From Marinicauda algicola (lineage in GTDB: Bacteria; Pseudomonadota; Alphaproteobacteria; Caulobacterales; Maricaulaceae), in the NCBI RefSeq assembly GCF_017161425.1, contig NZ_CP071057.1, positions 1,364,001 through 1,428,000 of the forward strand: a DNA stretch of 64,000 nucleotides, given 5' to 3'. Positions 39,022 to 46,249 of the stretch are shown here, piece by piece. The number at the start of each line of letters is the position of its first letter. Position 1 is the first letter of the stretch. Both the position numbers and the translations under genes were made by a program. The notes under the pieces were generated by a model. That model was not told where the DNA came from, did not search any database, and was given only the letters and a program-made list of their open reading frames with translations.

Positions 39022-39858
39022 ATGTCCGACGACGAGCCGAAGCTCGGAGCCTATGCGCCGCCGCCGGAAGATTACGAGACCTTCGACGCGCGCGAGGGCG
39101 AGACCGAGCGGCGCGGGCCGATCCTCCTGTTCGCCGCCGTCGCGGTGCTGGTCCTGTTCGCGGCGCTGGTGTGGAACGCCTACCGGCTCGGCGTGCGCGA
39201 GCGCGACGCCGCACCCGTGATTCTCGCCGACGAGCAGCCCTACCGCCAGCGGCCGGCCGATCCGGGCGGATACGAGACGCCGGGCCAGGACATCGAGGCC
39301 TATTCGCTGCGCGAACCGGCCCCGGCGGAGCCGGAGACGCAGGACGATTCCGAGACCGCCGGGCTTCGCCCCGGCCCGGAAGAGCCCGTCGCGACCCCGC
39401 CCCAGCCTTCGCAGACCGAGCTTCCCGAGGTGCGCATCGAGACCGTCGATGCCGACGCGGTCGACGAAGCGGCCGGGGACGTCGAGGCGACGGACCCCGA
39501 CCGGGAGCCGGCCCGCTCCGAACCCGCGCCGCGCCAGGAGGAGACCCCGCCGCAGCCGGCCGCCGAGCCGCGTGCCGAACCGGCCGACATCGCGCCGGCC
39601 GCGGTGACCGGCGACTGGGTGGTCCAGATCGCCGCCTTCCGCACCCGCGCCGAGGCCGAGGAGGCCTGGATCGGCTTCACCAGCCGCTATCCCGATCTCG
39701 CCCGGAACCGCGCGCCCTCCATCGTCGAGGCCGATCTCGGCGAGCGCGGCATCTGGTACCGGCTGCGCATCGCCGCCTTCGAGAGCCGCCAGGCGGCGAC
39801 GAATTACTGCTCCACCCTGTCGGCGCGCGGGCAGGACTGCCTGGTGGCGAGCCGATGA
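39022..39858 (+). CDS. SPOR domain membrane protein
   Basis: A 278-residue protein with a cytoplasmic N-terminus, one membrane helix at ~42-62 (LLFAAVAVLVLFAALVW), a long Pro/Glu/Asp/Ala-rich spacer to about 190, and a C-terminal SPOR domain (GDWVVQIAAFRTRAEAE, then WYRLRIAAFESRQAA). SPOR domains bind glycan strands lacking stem peptides, typically at the division septum. Its stop overlaps nagZ by four bases, an arrangement conserved in the class. Confidence 0.9.
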   Translation: MSDDEPKLGAYAPPPEDYETFDAREGETERRGPILLFAAVAVLVLFAALVWNAYRLGVRERDAAPVILADEQPYRQRPADPGGYETPGQDIEAYSLREPAPAEPETQDDSETAGLRPGPEEPVATPPQPSQTELPEVRIETVDADAVDEAAGDVEATDPDREPARSEPAPRQEETPPQPAAEPRAEPADIAPAAVTGDWVVQIAAFRTRAEAEEAWIGFTSRYPDLARNRAPSIVEADLGERGIWYRLRIAAFESRQAATNYCSTLSARGQDCLVASR

Positions 39859-40886
39859 GCGTCACGGCGGCGATCTACGGCTTTGCCGGCACCGAAATCA
39901 CGCCGGAGGAAAAGGCCTTCTTCCGCGACGCCGATCCCTGGGGCTTCGTGCTGTTCGCGCGCAATATCGACCGGCCGAGGCAGGTCGCGCGCCTCGCGGG
40001 GTCCCTGCGCGACATGATGGGTCGCGACGTGCCGATCCTGATCGACCAGGAGGGCGGGCGCGTGCAGCGCCTGAAACCCCCGACCTGGCGCAAGGCGCCC
40101 GCCGCGCGCCGCTTCGGCGAGTTGTACGAGCGCGAGCCGGAACTGGGGATCGAGGCGGTCCGGCTCAATCACGAGATGCTCGCCCACGAGCTGATCACGC
40201 TGGGCATCGATGTCGATGCCGCGCCGTGCTGCGACCTCGTCGTGGAGGGCGCCGACGCGGTGATCGGCGACCGCGCCTTCAGCCCCGATCCGCAGACCGT
40301 GGGCATGCTCGCCCTGGCTGCGCTGGAGGGCCTGCACCGCCAGGGCGTCGCGGGCATCGTCAAGCACATCCCCGGGCACGGGCGGGCCGATGCCGACAGC
40401 CATTTCGAGCTGCCGGTGGTGCGCGAGGAGCACGGCCTGCTGTCCGAGACCGACTTCGCGCCGTTCCGGGCCGTCGCCGGAGCGGAAATGGCGATGACGG
40501 CGCATGTCGTCTATGCCGATATCGACGAGGAGCATTGCGCGACGCTGTCGCGCGAGGTGATCTCGAACGTGATCCGCACCGAGATCGGTTTCGACGGCCT
40601 CCTGATGAGCGACGACCTCTCGATGAAGGCGCTGCGCGGCACGATCAGACAGCGCGGGGAAGGTGCGCTGAAGGCCGGCTGCGACATGCTCCTGCACTGC
40701 AATGGCGATATGAAGGAGATGATCGAGGTTGCCCATGCCGCCGTGCGCCTGGATGGCAAGGCGGCCGAGCGCGCGCAGAAGGCCGGGGCCGCCCGCGGCA
40801 GGCCCGCCGGGCTCGATCTCGAGGACGCGAGACGGCGTCTCGACGCGTATTTCCGCGAAGCCGGACTGGAGGCGCTGGCGGGGTGA
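39855..40886 (+). CDS. nagZ: Beta-N-acetylhexosaminidase
   Basis: A 343-residue glycoside hydrolase family 3 enzyme that removes N-acetylglucosamine from muropeptides during wall recycling. Substrate-binding KHIPGHGRADADSH carries the catalytic His/Asp pair, and the nucleophile Asp is in GLLMSDDLSM. IDQEGGRVQRL and APCCDLV are further family marks. It has no signal peptide and acts in the cytoplasm. It is coupled to the SPOR gene before it and scpA after it. Confidence 0.95.
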   Translation: MSVTAAIYGFAGTEITPEEKAFFRDADPWGFVLFARNIDRPRQVARLAGSLRDMMGRDVPILIDQEGGRVQRLKPPTWRKAPAARRFGELYEREPELGIEAVRLNHEMLAHELITLGIDVDAAPCCDLVVEGADAVIGDRAFSPDPQTVGMLALAALEGLHRQGVAGIVKHIPGHGRADADSHFELPVVREEHGLLSETDFAPFRAVAGAEMAMTAHVVYADIDEEHCATLSREVISNVIRTEIGFDGLLMSDDLSMKALRGTIRQRGEGALKAGCDMLLHCNGDMKEMIEVAHAAVRLDGKAAERAQKAGAARGRPAGLDLEDARRRLDAYFREAGLEALAG

Positions 40887-41725
40887 GCGATCTGTTCGAG
40901 GAAGATGTCCGCTTCGAGGCGAGCGAGGAAGCCGAGGATACCACCGAGGCCTTCATCGTCGACATTTCCGGCTGGGAGGGCCCGCTCCACCTCCTGCTCG
41001 CGCTGGCCCGCAAGAACAAGGTCGACCTCACCCAGATCTCGATCCTCGAACTCGCCGAGCAGTATCTCGACTTCATCCACGAGGCGCGCCGGCACAGGCT
41101 CGACATAGCGGCGGAATACCTCGTGATGGCGGCCTGGCTCGCCTATCTGAAATCGAGGATGCTGCTTCCCAAGCCCCGCCCCGAGAGCGACGAGCCGGAA
41201 CCGGAGGAGATGGCCGCGGCGCTCGCCTTTCGCCTGGCGCGCCTGGAGGCCATGCGCGCGGCGGCCGGCGCGCTCTACCAGCGCGCGCTCCTCGATCGCG
41301 ACGTCTTCGAGCGCGGCCAGCCCGAAGGCATACGCTCGGTCAAGGCGCCGCAATACGAGGCGGAACTCTACGATCTGCTGAAGGCCTACGCGTTCAAGCG
41401 CGAGAAGCAGGCCTTCGCGACCTACCAGCCGGAAAAGCCGCGCGTGTACAGCCTGGAGCAGGCGCGAAAGCGGCTCTCCCTCATCGCCGCGCGCCTGGGC
41501 GGCTGGGAGCGGCTCGACGCGCTGCTGCCCGATATCGGCCAGCTCGGCGAGAACGCGCCGCCGCCGAGCTCGGTCATGGCCTCCTCCCTGCTCGCGGCGC
41601 TGGAGATCACCAAGGACGGCGAGGCGGAGATGCGCCAGGAGGCGACCTACGCGCCGATCTACATGCGCGCCGGCAAGGGCAGGCCCGCCGGACCGGCCGG
41701 CGAAGCAGAGGACCGGGAGGCGTGA
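40883..41725 (+). CDS. scpA: Segregation and condensation protein A
   Basis: A 280-residue kleisin subunit that bridges Smc heads with ScpB. The N-terminal motif VDISGWEGPLHLLLALARKNKVDL is diagnostic, followed by LAEQYLDFI and AAEYLVMAAWLAYLKSRMLLP. The GTG start overlaps the nagZ stop in a GTGA. scpB begins one base after its stop. Together with Smc, encoded elsewhere, it condenses and resolves chromosome origins. Confidence 0.95.
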   Translation: MSDLFEEDVRFEASEEAEDTTEAFIVDISGWEGPLHLLLALARKNKVDLTQISILELAEQYLDFIHEARRHRLDIAAEYLVMAAWLAYLKSRMLLPKPRPESDEPEPEEMAAALAFRLARLEAMRAAAGALYQRALLDRDVFERGQPEGIRSVKAPQYEAELYDLLKAYAFKREKQAFATYQPEKPRVYSLEQARKRLSLIAARLGGWERLDALLPDIGQLGENAPPPSSVMASSLLAALEITKDGEAEMRQEATYAPIYMRAGKGRPAGPAGEAEDREA

Positions 41726-41726
41726 G

Positions 41727-42497
41727 ATGACCGACGACGGCGAGCGCGATCCGATCAAGGCCGCGATCGAGGGCCTGCGCCGCCAGGCCGAGAGCGCCCC
41801 GCGCGGCGATGGCGGACCGCCGGGCGTGCGCCTGAAGGTCGACAACGAGGTCGAGGGCCTCCGCAGGCTCGAGGCCCTGCTGTTCGCGGCGGAGGAACCG
41901 CTCGACATCGAGAGCCTGCAGGCGCGTATCGGCTCCGGCTTCGACGTGCCCGCCCTGCTCAGCGGGCTGCAGGCGAAATATGCCGGAGCCGGGGTCAATC
42001 TCGTGGAGGTCGCCGGCAAGTGGCGCTTCCAGACGGCGGAGGACCTGCAGCACCTGCTCCAGTTCCGCCGCGAGGAGCCCAAGAAGCTCTCCCAGGCCGC
42101 GCTGGAGACGCTCGCCATCATCGCCTACCACCAGCCCGTGACCCGCGCCGAGATCGAGGACATACGCGGGGTCGCGGTGTCGAAGGGCACGATCGACCTG
42201 CTGTTCGAGCAGAAATGGGTACGCCTGCGCGGACGGCGGCGCAGCCCCGGACGCCCGGTGACCTACGGGACGACGGACGCGTTCCTGGAGTATTTCGGCC
42301 TGCCCTCCATCGGCGACCTGCCCGGCGTGTCGGACCTGAAGGCGGCGGGCCTGCTCTCCTCGCGCCTGCCGCCCAATTTCGACATGCCCGACCCGGGCCG
42401 CATCCCGGCCATCGAGGAAGACCTGTTCGAGGACGAGGCCGAGGCCGCGAACTTCCATGTGGACTTCATGGACGAGGAGGATCGCGGTGAGGAATAG
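41727..42497 (+). CDS. scpB: Segregation and condensation protein B
   Basis: A 256-residue ScpB made of two winged-helix units. LRRLEALLFAAEEPLDIESL marks the first, and TLAIIAYHQPVTRAEIEDIRG with the following VSKGTIDLLFEQKWVRLRGRRR-like stretch marks the second. The C-terminus is an acidic extension. It pairs with ScpA. The next gene starts 11 bases before its stop; the usual tatABC genes are not downstream. Confidence 0.95.
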   Translation: MTDDGERDPIKAAIEGLRRQAESAPRGDGGPPGVRLKVDNEVEGLRRLEALLFAAEEPLDIESLQARIGSGFDVPALLSGLQAKYAGAGVNLVEVAGKWRFQTAEDLQHLLQFRREEPKKLSQAALETLAIIAYHQPVTRAEIEDIRGVAVSKGTIDLLFEQKWVRLRGRRRSPGRPVTYGTTDAFLEYFGLPSIGDLPGVSDLKAAGLLSSRLPPNFDMPDPGRIPAIEEDLFEDEAEAANFHVDFMDEEDRGEE

Positions 42498-43410
42498 GCT
42501 CGCCGCGGCGCTGACCGTCCTCGCCCTCGCCGCCTGCACCCCTGCGCCCGAAACGGCCGTCGAGGACCCCCATGCCGGCTCCCGCCCGATCGCGTGGAAC
42601 GCGCTCCTGGAGCGCCCGCGCGAAAGCGCCGACGCCCGCATCTTCTACGGGTCCGGGGAGCTGGAATTCGGCGAGCTGTGGCTGCCTGAAGGGCCAGGCC
42701 CGCACCCGGTCGTGGCGATGATCCATGGCGGATGCTGGCTCGCCGCCATCCCGGGCACGATCCTGCAGGACTATCTCGCCGCCGACCTGAGACGGCGCGG
42801 CATCGCGGTGTGGAATCTCGAATACGCCCGCATCGGCCACGCGGAAGGGGCGTATCCCGGCACGTTCGAGGACATCGCGGCGGGGATCGACCATTTGCGC
42901 GTCCTGTCGCCGGAGCACGGCCTCGACCTCGACCGGCTCGTCTTCACCGGACACTCGGCCGGCGGCCATCTCGCCCTGTGGGCGGCGGCCCGCGGCGTGC
43001 TGGCCGAGGACAGCCCGCTGCATCGCGAGAACCCGCTGCTGCCCGACGCGGTCGTGACACTCGCCGGGATCAACGATCTCGCCGACTACCGGGCGCACGG
43101 GCCGGGCCGCTGCGGCGAGCCGGAGACGGTGGACAACCTGCTCGCCGGGGCCGGCTATGACGACACCTCCCCGGCGGCGATGCTGCCGGTCGGCGTGCCC
43201 CAGACGGTGATCTCGGGCGAACTCGACCCGATCGTGCCGCCGGTGCTGGGCGAGCGCTACGTGCTGCTGGCACAGGCGGCGGGCGACGAGGCGGTCTCGA
43301 TCACCCTGCCGGACGCGGGCCATTTCGAGCTGATCGATCCGGCCGCCCCGGCCTGGGCGGCGATTCTCGCCGAGTACGAGCGCGCGCTCGCACCGGGAAC
43401 GCCTGACTGA
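42487..43410 (+). CDS. Lipoprotein alpha/beta hydrolase
   Basis: A 307-residue protein beginning at a GTG inside the end of scpB, with GAGGAGGA six to seven bases upstream. It has a lipoprotein signal with lipobox LAAC. The hydrolase fold shows the oxyanion element MIHGGCW, nucleophile Ser in GHSAGGHLAL, the acid in GELDPIVPP and the catalytic His in DAGHFELI. It resembles kynurenine-formamidase/acetylesterase-like hydrolases; the substrate is unknown. Its place at the end of the scpAB operon is unusual. Confidence 0.82.
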   Translation: MRNRLAAALTVLALAACTPAPETAVEDPHAGSRPIAWNALLERPRESADARIFYGSGELEFGELWLPEGPGPHPVVAMIHGGCWLAAIPGTILQDYLAADLRRRGIAVWNLEYARIGHAEGAYPGTFEDIAAGIDHLRVLSPEHGLDLDRLVFTGHSAGGHLALWAAARGVLAEDSPLHRENPLLPDAVVTLAGINDLADYRAHGPGRCGEPETVDNLLAGAGYDDTSPAAMLPVGVPQTVISGELDPIVPPVLGERYVLLAQAAGDEAVSITLPDAGHFELIDPAAPAWAAILAEYERALAPGTPD

Positions 43411-43472
43411 GGCGTTTCATTGGCGATGAAAGCCCGCTAAGCCTCCCCGGCCCTCTTCGTGGAGACCCCTTC

Positions 43473-44351
43473 ATGCCCATGAACACGCTCTGGCGCCTCG
43501 TCGCGACCGGCCCGATGACACCGCTGCGCGAGGCCGCCGACCGGCTCGAGGACGCCGATCCCGCCCCGGCCCTGTCCTGGTCCTGCTTCGAGGACGGCGC
43601 ACCGGACAGGGGACGGCTCGACATCCTGTTCGCCGAGCAGCCGCGCGTCGACGACCTGCTGGAGACGATCGGGCTCGACGCGGACGACCCGGCGATCGAG
43701 GTCGATTTCGGCCCGCTGCCCGAGGAGGACTGGGTGCGCCTGTCGCTGGAGGGGCTCAAGCCCGTCGAGGCCGGGCGCTTCGTGGTCCATGGCGCGCACG
43801 AGAAGGAGAACATCCCGTCGGGCAAGCTCGCCATCGAGATCGAGGCGGGCCCGGCCTTCGGCACCGGCCATCACGGCACGACGAAGGGCTGCCTCATCGC
43901 CTGCGACCGGCTGGAGCGCGAGGGGCTGGAGCCGGCAAGCGTGCTCGATCTCGGATGCGGGACCGGCGTGCTCGCCATCGCCGCGGCCATGGTCTGGCCG
44001 GACGCCAGGATCGTCGCCTCCGACATCGATCCCGAGGCGGTGACCGAGACCGGGGTGAATGCGGACAAGAACGGCGTGCTCGACCGCATCGACGCCTTCG
44101 CCGCGGACGGCTTCCAGCACGACAAGCTCGACGCGCGCTTCGACCTGATCTTCGCCAATATCCTGGCCGGCCCGCTGCAGGACCTCGCCGTCCAGCTCGC
44201 CGACCGGCTGACGCAGACGGGCAAGACCGTGCTGTCGGGCCTGCTGGAGGAGCAGATCGGCGCGGTCGAGGAGGCCTATGCGAAGGCAGGCCTGCGCATC
44301 GAGCACACCGATATCATCGAGGGCTGGGCGATCCTGACGCTGGGGCGGTAG
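43473..44351 (+). CDS. prmA: Ribosomal protein L11 methyltransferase
   Basis: A 292-residue SAM-dependent enzyme that trimethylates ribosomal protein L11. The N-terminal substrate-recognition domain is followed by GPAFGTGHHGTTKGCL, the SAM motif VLDLGCGTGVLAIAAA, DIDPEAV and the NPPF-like NILAGPL. The alphaproteobacterial length and the GTGHHGTT motif are good support. There is a plain 62-base gap from the hydrolase. Confidence 0.9.
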   Translation: MPMNTLWRLVATGPMTPLREAADRLEDADPAPALSWSCFEDGAPDRGRLDILFAEQPRVDDLLETIGLDADDPAIEVDFGPLPEEDWVRLSLEGLKPVEAGRFVVHGAHEKENIPSGKLAIEIEAGPAFGTGHHGTTKGCLIACDRLEREGLEPASVLDLGCGTGVLAIAAAMVWPDARIVASDIDPEAVTETGVNADKNGVLDRIDAFAADGFQHDKLDARFDLIFANILAGPLQDLAVQLADRLTQTGKTVLSGLLEEQIGAVEEAYAKAGLRIEHTDIIEGWAILTLGR

Positions 44352-44444
44352 GACATGGCCCGCCCGCGCGCGCCCTCCCCGCAAGCGGGGAAAGGGAAAC
44401 GCGGGCTTGCGAAGCTCCCTCCCCCTCGCCCCCAAAAATCCCGC

Positions 44445-44477
44445 TTGACATCCATCGAAATATCGGGAAATCTGGAT
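44445..44477 (+). promoter_or_regulatory. arsR promoter and candidate operator
   Basis: TTGACA at 44445-44450 is a consensus -35. A weak -10 AAATCT at 44468-44473 follows after 17 bases. The spacer holds ATCGAAATATCG, and ATCCA (44450-44454) and TGGAT (44473-44477) form an outer inverted repeat. AT-rich dyads overlapping the promoter are usual for ArsR-family autoregulation. Confidence 0.5.
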
Positions 44478-44479
44478 AT

Positions 44480-44845
44480 ATGGAAAAGATGAACGCCATC
44501 GACGCCCTGTCCGCCCTCGCCCACGAGGCCCGGCTCGACATCTTCCGCCTGCTGGTGCGGGCCGGAGAAGACGGCCTGCCCGCGGGCGAGATCTCGGCCC
44601 GGCTCGACATGCGCCAGAACACGGCCTCGACCAATCTGGCGATCCTTCACCGCGCCGGGCTCGTCAGCCAGCGCCGCGAGGGTCGCAGCGTGATCTACGC
44701 GGCCGATTTCGCGGGCATGCACGGCCTCGTCGGTTTCCTGATGAAGGATTGTTGTGCGGAGACGCCGGCGCGCGTCGACGCGCTTCTCGAAACCCTCGCG
44801 CCGGGCAAAGGAGATTCACCATGCCTCGACTGCACCTCTCCCTGA
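44480..44845 (+). CDS. arsR: ArsR/SmtB family metalloregulator
   Basis: A 121-residue winged-helix repressor. It has ALAHEARLDIFRLLVRAG, the recognition helix around MRQNTASTNLAILHRAGLV, and the wing QRREGRSVIYAAD. Cysteines are DCC at 93-95 and a C-terminal CLDC, a C-terminal cluster similar to As(III)-sensing ArsR variants. It overlaps the arsI start by 25 bases. The likely inducer is trivalent arsenic, possibly methylated; this is inferred from the neighbour. Confidence 0.85.
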   Translation: MEKMNAIDALSALAHEARLDIFRLLVRAGEDGLPAGEISARLDMRQNTASTNLAILHRAGLVSQRREGRSVIYAADFAGMHGLVGFLMKDCCAETPARVDALLETLAPGKGDSPCLDCTSP

Positions 44846-45258
44846 CCGTGAAAGATCTCGATCGCTCGGTCGGCTTCTACACCCGCCTGTTCAAGGCCGA
44901 GCCCGTCGTGCTCGAAAGCGATTACGCCAAATGGTCGCTGGATGCGCCGAGCGTGAACTTCTCGATCTCGAGCCGCGGTGAAAACTACGGCGTCGACCAT
45001 GTCGGCCTCGAGGCCGGAAGCGAAGACGAACTCGCCGAGCTGCGCGAGCGCCTCGTCGCGGCCGACCAGCCGATCTTCGACCAGGAATGCACGACCTGCT
45101 GCTATGCGAAGTCGAAGAAGGCCTGGGTGCGCGACCCCGACGGGGTGGCCTGGGAGACCTTCTTCAGCCACGGGCGCTCGGCCGAGTACGGCGACGGCAC
45201 GCTCGACGAGGCCCGCCTCGCGGGCAAGACCAAGAGCGCGTGCTGCGCACCGGCGTAA
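44821..45258 (+). CDS. arsI: ArsI-like C-As lyase / CadI glyoxalase-family protein
   Basis: A 145-residue vicinal-oxygen-chelate protein. The first half starts LHLSLTVKDLDRSVGFYTRLF. The metal ligands are in NYGVDHVGLEAG and WETFFSH, and the vicinal thiols are in CTTCCYAKSKKAWVRDPDG (Cys90, Cys93, Cys94). The C-terminus has a further CCAPA. ArsI uses iron and oxygen to split the carbon-arsenic bond of trivalent methyl- or aryl-arsenicals. It is coupled to arsR. No arsenite pump or reductase lies next to it. Confidence 0.88.
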   Translation: MPRLHLSLTVKDLDRSVGFYTRLFKAEPVVLESDYAKWSLDAPSVNFSISSRGENYGVDHVGLEAGSEDELAELRERLVAADQPIFDQECTTCCYAKSKKAWVRDPDGVAWETFFSHGRSAEYGDGTLDEARLAGKTKSACCAPA

Positions 45259-45268
45259 GACAGCCGGA

Positions 45269-45335
45269 TCATCCCGGCCGGGCGGTCGTGCCCAGGGCCT
45301 GACCGTGTCCGAACGCGGCCGTCCGGCCGGGATGG
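45269..45335. repeat. Long imperfect hairpin after arsI
   Basis: Arms at 45269-45290 and 45314-45335 pair over about 22 positions with only G-T wobbles as mismatches, around the perfect core ATCCCGGCCGG/CCGGCCGGGAT. It begins 11 bases after the arsI stop. No T-tract is present. It may act as a strong 3' structure, a two-way terminator, or be a remnant of a palindromic repeat. Confidence 0.5.
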
Positions 45336-45375
45336 GTCCGCGCCGCGTGCAAAGCACCGGCGCGGAAGGCTCGCC

Positions 45376-45540
45376 CTAGCGGCGCTTCCTGACCAGCCCG
45401 GAAAGGCCCGTGCGCTCCAGGAAGGCGTTGACGTCGTGGGCGCGCGGCAGTTCGCGGATGCCGGCCCTGGCGCGGCGGCGCTCCATGGCGCGCGTGGTGT
45501 CGCAGCCCATCAGGCGGATATGGTCGTCGGCGTGGAACAT
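45376..45540 (-). CDS. Small basic protein, hypothetical
   Basis: A possible 54-residue protein starting MFHADDHIRLMGCDTTRAM and ending in RKRR. It is rich in Arg and His with one cysteine. A GGAG element lies about ten bases upstream of the ATG at 45540. No family is recognised. The composition is more protein-like than that of the other frames, but support is limited; it could be a chance reading frame. Confidence 0.4.
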   Translation of the reverse strand: MFHADDHIRLMGCDTTRAMERRRARAGIRELPRAHDVNAFLERTGLSGLVRKRR

Positions 45541-45731
45541 GGCGGCGCTCCGTCTCTGTCGGTTCCCTGCCGATATGCGCCGCACCGAAGGCCGGGAGAA
45601 CGCCCACCCGCGCATGCCAGCCATGGCGCCGATGCAAGGGGCGCAGGCGCCCTGGCAGCCATGGAACCGGCAGGGCCTCCCGCGGCGTTCATGCCGGTGA
45701 GTCCCATGAGCAGACCGAAGGGAGCCCCGCC

Positions 45732-46172
45732 ATGAGCGCCACGCAAGTGCGCAATCTCGACGATTCCATCCACCGCACCAACGAGTGGCTGCGCGATCTT
45801 CAGGAGAAGCTCGGCGCGGACGACCGCGGTGCCGCCTATATCGCGCTGCGCGGCGTTCTGAAGGCGCTGCGCGACCGGCTGCCGACCGACGACGCGGCCC
45901 ATCTGGGCGCGCAGCTGCCGATCCCGATCCGCGGGGTCTATTACGACCAGTACCGCCCGTCCGACCAGCCCAATGTCGTGCGCGAGCCGGAGATCTTCCT
46001 GTCGATGATCGGGGACGGGTTCGGCGACGCCAACAATCTCGGCTTCGGCCCGGAAGAGGCGGCGCGCGCGGTGTTCGAGCTCCTCAACGAGAAGATCGAC
46101 ACCAACGAGGCGCAGAAGGCCCGCCACATCCTCAATGACGAGCTGAAGGCCTTCTGGCCGAAGGCGGCCTGA
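45732..46172 (+). CDS. DUF2267 domain protein
   Basis: A 146-residue cytoplasmic protein with the DUF2267 pattern: an N-terminal amphipathic helix, AAYIALRGVLKALRDRLPTDDAAHLGAQLP-type core, IRGVYYDQYRP, and the FGPEEAARAVFELLNEKI segment. Members resemble a helical repeat and are often stress-related, with no known activity. Start ATG has a GGGAG site upstream. A perfect 13-pair hairpin follows 28 bases after the stop. Confidence 0.88.
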   Translation: MSATQVRNLDDSIHRTNEWLRDLQEKLGADDRGAAYIALRGVLKALRDRLPTDDAAHLGAQLPIPIRGVYYDQYRPSDQPNVVREPEIFLSMIGDGFGDANNLGFGPEEAARAVFELLNEKIDTNEAQKARHILNDELKAFWPKAA

Positions 46173-46199
46173 GGCCGGCCATCACGATCTGCTGACAGG

Positions 46200-46233
46200 G
46201 CGCACGCGGGCGATTGAAAGCGCCCGCGTGCGC
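46200..46233 (+). terminator. Perfect 13-pair hairpin before aminopeptidase P gene
   Basis: GCGCACGCGGGCG (46200-46212) pairs exactly with CGCCCGCGTGCGC (46221-46233) around the loop ATTGAAAG. It lies 28 bases after the DUF2267 stop and ends 17 bases before the next ATG. It may terminate the upstream transcript or act in the leader of the peptidase gene. There is no T-tract. Confidence 0.5.
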
Positions 46234-46249
46234 GCCTAGGCTCCGCGCC

